Below, one piece after another: positions 61,753 to 64,000 of a stretch of DNA of 64,000 nt; within the stretch, counting starts at the first letter, position 1; every line of letters starts with the position of its first letter. The DNA is taken from assembly GCA_002337455.1 (NCBI GenBank), contig DDGC01000028.1, positions 124,001 through 188,000 of the forward strand. Direction: 5' to 3'. This stretch comes from Rhizobiales bacterium UBA1912 (lineage in GTDB: Bacteria > Pseudomonadota > Alphaproteobacteria > Rhizobiales > Devosiaceae). Position numbers and translations under genes: made by a program. The notes beneath the pieces are model-generated. The model searched no databases and was not told where the DNA came from. It worked only from the letters and a program-made list of their open reading frames with translations.

Positions 61753-62628
61753 GGCCACTTCCAGCACGTCCACGGCCTGCGTCGTTTCCTGCCCGCCCGC
61801 CGAGCGCAGCATGCCGATAATCGGGGTGACGTCGGAATAGTCGCGCCCATAGCCAATGACGATGTGGTCCTCGCCGGCAAACATCGCGTTGGTGGGGTCG
61901 AACTCGACCCATCCCGTTTCCCGCCCGCACCAGACTTTCACCCATGCGTGCATGGCGTCGGCGCCTTCGAGCCGCTCTTCGCCCTCGGGCGGGATTGTGC
62001 GCAGGAACCCCGACACATAGCCTGCCGGAACGCCCAGCCCGCGCAGCCCGGCAATCATGATATGGGCAAAATCCTGACAGACGCCGCGCTTGAGCGCAAA
62101 GGCCTCGTCAACCGGGGTATCGACCAGCGTCGCCTCGCCGTCATAGGCGAAATCGGCGTGGATGCGTAGGCACAGATCGCGGGCGAGATCGCGCACCGAA
62201 GCCCCCGTCCGGGCGCTGGTTCCGGCATAAGCGGTGATCGCCGGATCGATGCCGATGCGCGGGCTGGCGCTCAGGAAATGATGCGGAGAGAGTGACCCCA
62301 TGTCCCAGTTGCCGGCGAATTCCTTTCGCAGCGTGTCGAGCGTCGGGGTAAAATCGATGCCGGGGTTGCCGCGCAGCACCTCGACGCGGGCCGCAATGGC
62401 AATGTCGAGCGCTTCATGGGCACTGCGGTAGGCGAGCGTTGCCACGCGGGTGCCGAAGAAATCGGTGAACTCGGTCAGTTCCGCCGGCTGGGGATCGACG
62501 GTTAGGCTGGCCGCCACCACGCGCTGGATACCCGGCAGATTGGCCGGAAACACCCGCACAAGATGCCGCCCGCCCGAGACCGGCGCATCATAGGCATATT
62601 CGAGCTTGAGCCGAATGTCGTAGAGCAT
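61750..62628 (-). CDS. Transglutaminase-like family protein
   Basis: The 292-residue protein has the bacterial transglutaminase N-terminal domain (1-130; LEYAYDAPVSGGRHLVRV) and a papain-like core with C184 (RGVCQDFAH), H227 (MHAWVK) and D244 (VEFDPTN). Such proteins are cytosolic, often encoded next to alpha-E and circularly permuted ATP-grasp proteins, and may take part in making or cutting a peptide-like product. Here the alpha-E gene lies just upstream on the same strand, separated by a repeat. Confidence 0.9.
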   Translation of the reverse strand: MLYDIRLKLEYAYDAPVSGGRHLVRVFPANLPGIQRVVAASLTVDPQPAELTEFTDFFGTRVATLAYRSAHEALDIAIAARVEVLRGNPGIDFTPTLDTLRKEFAGNWDMGSLSPHHFLSASPRIGIDPAITAYAGTSARTGASVRDLARDLCLRIHADFAYDGEATLVDTPVDEAFALKRGVCQDFAHIMIAGLRGLGVPAGYVSGFLRTIPPEGEERLEGADAMHAWVKVWCGRETGWVEFDPTNAMFAGEDHIVIGYGRDYSDVTPIIGMLRSAGGQETTQAVDVLEVA

Positions 62629-62729
62629 GGTCAGCGCGCCGTCCGGAAAGGGTTGGGACGACAGTTGGTAATGCCGGATGCTCTGGAGCGCTGGCGAACT
62701 TCAGGAAATCGGTTTCCGCTCCCTGCGCT

Positions 62730-62814
62730 TTCCCGGCGAAAGCCGGGACCCATGGGGGTTGCCTGACGCGCGGGCGCTTTTATCCATGCTGCTGGACCCC
62801 GGCTTTCGCCGGGG
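62730..62814. repeat. Paired REP-like hairpins inside the transglutaminase/alpha-E operon
   Basis: CCCGGC-GAAA-GCCGGG (62732-62747) and the reverse-oriented CCCCGGC-TTTC-GCCGGGG (62797-62814) form a pair like that at 35675-35765. The 62629-62869 gap contains this element and no gene that I can support. It probably entered a formerly compact operon. Confidence 0.75.
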
Positions 62815-62869
62815 CAGCGATTGGGGTGGACGGCAAGCGTTTCCGTTAAAATCCGAATAGCTCCAGACA

Positions 62870-64000
62870 TCAGAAATACATCTCCGAAATCTGGTTGGAG
62901 ACGTTGGCCAGCCCGTTGCCCACACCGATCAGCATGTCGGGGTTGACCTCGGCGGCGTCGATGACCGCCAGATCGGTCTGCAGTTTCAGCGCCGCCTTGG
63001 CGGCGGCGGAAAGCTGCCCGTCGACGTAGCCGCCCGGCAGCTCCTTGAGCTGTTCGAGTAGTTCGGTCAGTTGGAAGATCACCGAACGCGGGTTGAGCGG
63101 GTCGGCGATCAGCAGTTCGACCGCGCCCAGGTTGCCGTAGCCATAGCCGTAGCGGCGGCGATGGGTCATCACGCTGTCGCCGATTTCGAGCAGCATTTCG
63201 GTCGCCCCTTCGGGCGCGTCGGGCGCGCACAGCCAGGTGGCGATCTCGGCGATCTGGATGCCGCGTTCGAGCCTCCGCCCGATTTCGAGGAAACGCCAAC
63301 CGGCAAAGCGGTACATGTTTTCGTGCACGAGGCCGGAAAATCCGGCCAGCTTGCGCAACAGCACCGTCATGGCGCGGGTGGCGTCATCGCCGGGCTTTAT
63401 GGTTCGCCCGAACCGCTTTGCGGTCTTTTGCAGGTCGGTCAGCGCCAGCCAGCCATCGGGGGAAAACCGGTCGCGGATCTGGCTGGCAGAGCGCACAGCG
63501 CCGTCGATTATTGCCAGAAGCCCGGCCGGGACCGCTTCGGTCGCGTCGATGCCAAGCGGTTCGAGATAGTCGCGGGTGGCGATCAGCAGTGGGTTGTCTT
63601 CGCGGCCCAGTTCGGCCAGGCGCAGATGGTAGGCGCGCAGGATGCGCACGCTCGCTTCGCAGCGCTCGGCATAGCGGCCCAGCCAGATCAGGTTGTCCCC
63701 GGCGCGCGAGGGCAGATTGCCCGACGGATTGCGCTCGACGGTCGCATTGGATCTGGCCAGCAGGGTCACCTGCTCGACCGGCTTTTCGCTCACCACCCAC
63801 ACATCGGCGGCCTGTCCGCCGCGCTGCATGGCGATGGCGGCGGTGTCGAGCGCATAGCCGACGCGGGCAAAACCGCCCGGCATGATCGACCAGCCATCGG
63901 CCGTGCGGGCTGCATAAACGCGCAATGTGATGGGGCGCGGCTCGAGCGCGCCGCCAACATAGACCGGAGCCGTGGAAAGCTTCACGGCCTCCTGCGCAGC
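62870..64000 (-). CDS. C-terminal part of a circularly permuted ATP-grasp/alpha-E fusion protein (partial)
   Basis: The frame is open to the end of the window, so the N-terminus is missing. Residues coded near 63990-63700 (STAPVYVGGALEPRPITLRV, SIMPGGFARVG) match the end of the circularly permuted ATP-grasp family. From about 63720 down to 62870 is an alpha-E (DUF403) domain (LPSRAGDNLIWLGRYAERCEA). In many bacteria the two are separate adjacent genes; here they are joined. With the transglutaminase-like partner they form a widespread ligase-protease-like cassette of unknown product. A GTG at 63985 is inside the conserved region and is not the true start. Confidence 0.85.
   Translation of the reverse strand, partial: AAQEAVKLSTAPVYVGGALEPRPITLRVYAARTADGWSIMPGGFARVGYALDTAAIAMQRGGQAADVWVVSEKPVEQVTLLARSNATVERNPSGNLPSRAGDNLIWLGRYAERCEASVRILRAYHLRLAELGREDNPLLIATRDYLEPLGIDATEAVPAGLLAIIDGAVRSASQIRDRFSPDGWLALTDLQKTAKRFGRTIKPGDDATRAMTVLLRKLAGFSGLVHENMYRFAGWRFLEIGRRLERGIQIAEIATWLCAPDAPEGATEMLLEIGDSVMTHRRRYGYGYGNLGAVELLIADPLNPRSVIFQLTELLEQLKELPGGYVDGQLSAAAKAALKLQTDLAVIDAAEVNPDMLIGVGNGLANVSNQISEMYF

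Noticed and set aside
62631..63299. A minus-strand frame spanning the repeat and the alpha-E gene end
   Set aside because: It translates a repeat and the wrong frame of a well-supported alpha-E domain.
1..64000. CRISPR arrays, tRNA or rRNA genes, prophage and complete insertion sequences
   Set aside because: I read both strands for the usual patterns and saw none; repeats present are short dispersed palindromes without regular spacing.

Overview
The window looks like chromosomal DNA of an alphaproteobacterium of the order Hyphomicrobiales (Rhizobiales), plausibly near Devosia/Pelagibacterium. This is inferred from high GC content, gene order, FnrL- and Mur-type regulatory sites, and small palindromic repeats of a kind common in that order. 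It is densely coded. I saw no tRNA, rRNA, CRISPR array, prophage or complete insertion sequence.

Layout. 1-9815: an assimilatory nitrate operon (end of NrtA, NrtB, a double-ATPase NrtC/D fusion, NirB, NirD, NasA, CysG). 9837-14996: a CoA-dependent aromatic side-chain operon (feruloyl-CoA synthase-like ligase, thiolase, short-chain dehydrogenase, 4-hydroxybenzoyl-CoA thioesterase, enoyl-CoA hydratase), followed by a PadR regulator and glycerate 2-kinase. 16943-20858: a PAS-LuxR regulator divergent from acetyl-CoA acetyltransferase and acetoacetyl-CoA synthetase. 21060-25067: a SitABCD/TroABCD-type Mn/Fe importer whose two permeases carry winged-helix-like tails. 25399-28219: AraC-GyrI regulator, DUF1801 protein, mandelonitrile-lyase-like cupin and alpha/beta hydrolase. 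28393-35627: an oxygen module (FnrL-type regulator, CydC, CydD, CydA, CydB, CydX) with an FNR box between the divergent cydDC and cydABX. 35819-38751: GntR, flavin-binding PPOX and MocR regulators/enzymes. 38817-44727: one-carbon genes metH, purU, folD. 44741-45703: a perfect FNR box, an unannotated 46-residue membrane protein and a polytopic membrane protein. 45686-57703: a chito-oligosaccharide locus (GH20 hexosaminidase, ChiS-like hybrid kinase, five-gene ABC importer, GNAT and NTF2-like genes). 57891-61689: an OpuC/OsmU-type osmoprotectant importer. 61750-64000: a transglutaminase-like protein and the end of an ATP-grasp/alpha-E fusion.

The most notable system is at 45686-57703. It matches the Vibrio chitin-sensing arrangement: a membrane hybrid kinase with a C-terminal domain that I recognise as the ChiS-type DNA-binding domain, divergent from a family-5 solute-binding protein importer and co-directional with a cytosolic beta-N-acetylhexosaminidase. 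Other points of interest are an FNR-controlled small membrane protein, a repeat family with covarying stems that supplies the end of a LuxR-type protein, hairpins between binding-protein and permease genes in three separate ABC operons, and strong palindromic operators at several promoters.
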